Assembly (NCBI RefSeq): GCF_000422745.1
Contig: NZ_AUGQ01000005.1
Coordinates: forward strand, 186,001-250,000
Length of the DNA: 64,000 nt
Direction of reading: 5' to 3'
From: Microbacterium gubbeenense DSM 15944
GTDB taxonomy: Bacteria > Actinomycetota > Actinomycetes > Actinomycetales > Microbacteriaceae
The notes beneath the pieces were generated by a model. It was not told the DNA's origin and did no database searches. It was given only the letters and a program-made list of their open reading frames with translations. Below are positions 63,892-64,000 of this stretch, one piece after another. The first letter of the stretch is position 1, and the number at the start of each line of letters is the position of its first letter. The position numbers were made by a program, and so were the translations under genes.

Positions 63892-64000
63892 ATGCAGAAC
63901 TCTGATAATTCGGCCGCGATGAAGCGCTCGTGGTGGCGCCCGCGACTGAAGCCCACTCTGTGGACGATCGTCGGCCTTCTCGGGTTCTGCATCATCGTGA
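63892..64000 (+). CDS. Partial CDS, membrane or exported protein (N-terminus)
   Basis: The frame opens at ATG 63892 and is still open at the window end (36 codons). It has a basic, Trp-rich start (K-R-S-W-W-R-P-R-L-K-P) leading into a hydrophobic segment (W-T-I-V-G-L-L-G-F-C-I-I), so it is a membrane or exported protein. Divergent from the sugar transferase, it may belong to the polysaccharide locus (chain length or LCP-type proteins start this way), but family cannot be fixed. Confidence 0.55.
   Translation, partial: MQNSDNSAAMKRSWWRPRLKPTLWTIVGLLGFCIIV

Overview
The window is high-GC actinobacterial chromosome, most likely from a member of the Microbacteriaceae (a Microbacterium-like organism). 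The basis is codon bias, frequent GTG/TTG starts, ribosomal proteins with long Ala/Pro/Glu tails, a separately encoded hadA/hadB/murB group, a RmlC-RmlD fusion and a SipW-type secretion cluster. No species can be named from the sequence alone.

Layout. 1-10.1 kb is accessory metabolism and surface biology: the 5' end of a probable YqaJ-like nuclease gene, a MarR-controlled DHA2 drug exporter, a four-gene SipW-type signal peptidase/alternate-signal exported protein operon, and a tricarboxylate transporter operon (tctCBA) divergent from its CitA/CitB-type two-component system. 10.1-12.8 kb holds rplA-rplK, nusG, secE and tRNA-Trp. 12.9-28.1 kb holds housekeeping and regulatory genes: gabD-like aldehyde dehydrogenase with a divergent PucR regulator, an aminotransferase, hadA-hadB-murB, a TauE exporter, a DUF4097/NarL/DesK-type operon, a secreted nuclease, a diguanylate cyclase remnant, three tRNAs (Met, Thr, Tyr), an M23 peptidase and an inositol monophosphatase. 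28.3-44.7 kb is the large ribosomal block on the minus strand: S10 operon (rpsJ to rpsQ), spc operon (rplN to rplO), secY-adk-map-dsbA, and infA-rpmJ-rpsM-rpsK-rpoA-rplQ. rpsN and rpsD are absent from their usual places, and a strong hairpin sits at each gap. 45-52.9 kb is a glycan region (GtrA flippase-like protein, two GT2 glycosyltransferases, a large membrane protein, rmlA-rmlB-rmlCD). It resumes at 62.2 kb with a priming sugar transferase.

52.9-62.1 kb separates these two glycan blocks and is a patchwork of accessory genes: a DUF4143 ATPase, a serine hydrolase, MepB, a DUF222-HNH nuclease, a WYL regulator/PhnB pair, a two-gene TRAFAC-type GTPase module, a HIRAN-like coiled-coil protein and a small possible PD-(D/E)XK protein. 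This stretch also carries a 4 x 22-bp tandem repeat and a 13-nt G tract, and it is the best place in the window to look for an undescribed system.

Regulatory signals readable by eye include paired GTTG-N8-CAAC operators over the drug-exporter promoter, GTCTAAT-N12-ATTAGAC before the PucR gene, GTAAC-N6-GTAAC before the M23 peptidase (MtrA-like), an infA promoter embedded in a terminator, and GACGTAG-N7-CTACGTC over a promoter at 61.6 kb. All functional assignments rest on motif recognition; no database search was run.
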